This document shows positions 59,466-59,861 of a DNA stretch of 59,861 bases, piece by piece. Made by a program: the position numbers and the translations under genes. The notes under the pieces are model-generated. The model saw only the letters and a list, made by a program, of their open reading frames with translations, was not told where the DNA came from and did no database searches. This DNA is from Thomasclavelia saccharogumia DSM 17460 (GTDB lineage: Bacteria > Bacillota_I > Bacilli_A > Erysipelotrichales > Coprobacillaceae). The stretch covers positions 1 through 59,861 of the forward strand of contig NZ_JMLH01000012.1 in NCBI RefSeq assembly GCF_000686665.1, given 5' to 3'. Every line of letters starts with the position of its first letter. The first letter of the stretch is position 1.

Positions 59466-59861
59466 TTAACATTCTTCTTTTTTACGACAAATCCATAAAC
59501 CAGCTAAACCTAACATTGCTAATCCCATTAACGGACTTAAAACAACATTATCACCAGTAGCTACACTTGCTGTTGTATCACCGGCTTTGACTGAATTGCT
59601 TGTTTCCAATCCCGCAATTGCTTTTGCTAAAACTTCTTTTGCATTATCGACTTCTGTCTGTGTTGCTTCAGGATCATCTAATACCGCTTTAGCTTCATCT
59701 AATGCTTTTGTCATCACTGACCATGTCTTTGCACTATAATTTGCAGCATTTAATGTTTGCGCTTTATTAATTAAGTCTTGTAATAGATCCTTATTTGGAA
59801 TCAATCTTAAGTCTAAGTATGCTCTTATTAATTCTGCATATGCATTATCGACTGCTTCTTG
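59466..59861 (-). CDS. C-terminal end of a FIVAR-repeat surface protein (5' part outside window)
   Basis: The frame is open to the right window edge without a start in the window. Visible: the end of one FIVAR repeat (VDNAYAELIRAYLDLRLIPNKDLL), one complete repeat (NAANYSAKTWSVMTKALDEA), then SVATGDN, a hydrophobic helix (GLAMLGLAGLWI) and the basic tail CRKKEEC. The same ending is seen in the proteins at 42912 and 36105, so this is a fourth member of the surface-protein group in this window; its catalytic part, if any, lies off-window. Confidence 0.88.
   Translation of the reverse strand, partial: QEAVDNAYAELIRAYLDLRLIPNKDLLQDLINKAQTLNAANYSAKTWSVMTKALDEAKAVLDDPEATQTEVDNAKEVLAKAIAGLETSNSVKAGDTTASVATGDNVVLSPLMGLAMLGLAGLWICRKKEEC

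Overview
This is a 59.9-kb window of very AT-rich chromosomal DNA. The gene complement is that of a strictly anaerobic, low-GC Gram-positive gut bacterium: pyruvate formate-lyase with its activase, a reverse rubrerythrin, an Opp-type peptide transporter with intracellular peptidases, HrcA/CIRCE heat-shock control, and several very large surface proteins with FIVAR repeats and a C-terminal membrane anchor. The style resembles Erysipelotrichales (Coprobacillaceae, Thomasclavelia-like). This placement is an inference from gene content and composition; no rRNA or tRNA gene was recognised.

Layout, left to right. 1-4.7 kb: a GH20 hexosaminidase-type surface protein that runs off the left edge, behind a BglG/LicT-type antiterminator (RAT) leader. 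5-8.3 kb: AI-2E-family transporter, PAP2 phosphatase and serine acetyltransferase (the last behind an unidentified structured leader), then a small membrane protein. 8.3-16.4 kb: oppBCDFA followed by an M24 peptidase and an aminotransferase. 16.6-20.7 kb: a secreted or anchored nuclease, RNase H, peptidase T, a lipid kinase and a methyltransferase. 20.9-27.7 kb: a three-gene operon encoding a membrane protein, a large P-loop ATPase and a divergent adenosine deaminase. This is a RADAR-like (RdrA/RdrB) anti-phage cassette, followed by a small basic ORF. 27.9-29.9 kb: a PadR / HAAS (DUF1700) / DUF4097 / PspC envelope-stress-type operon. 30-35 kb: an arylsulfate sulfotransferase and pflA/pflB. 35.3-48.3 kb: a PRD-only regulator, a 2197-residue GH20 protein with GLUG repeats and a second RAT leader, and a GH105-type surface protein split by one in-frame TAG. 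48.5-58 kb: deoC, a MurE-like ligase, mtaB, an unknown gene, rsmE, a YihY-type membrane protein, a nitrilase-family amidase and clpB with a double CIRCE. 58-59.9 kb: a decayed ArdA-like fragment, rubrerythrin, and the 3' end of another FIVAR surface protein.

How the parts fit together. Four surface proteins share the same C-terminal logic: alpha-helical FIVAR modules, then a V-x-T-G-D motif, a hydrophobic segment and a basic tail. They carry glycosidase domains suited to amino-sugar and uronic-acid-containing glycans. Two of them are preceded by near-canonical RAT/terminator pairs just downstream of good sigma-A promoters, so they are probably induced by sugar through a BglG/LicT antiterminator. 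No RNA-binding antiterminator is encoded in the window; the only PRD protein here lacks the RNA-binding domain. The most notable accessory system is the RADAR-like operon. Its leader contains sequence that could form mutually exclusive hairpins, one of which covers the ribosome-binding site of the first gene.
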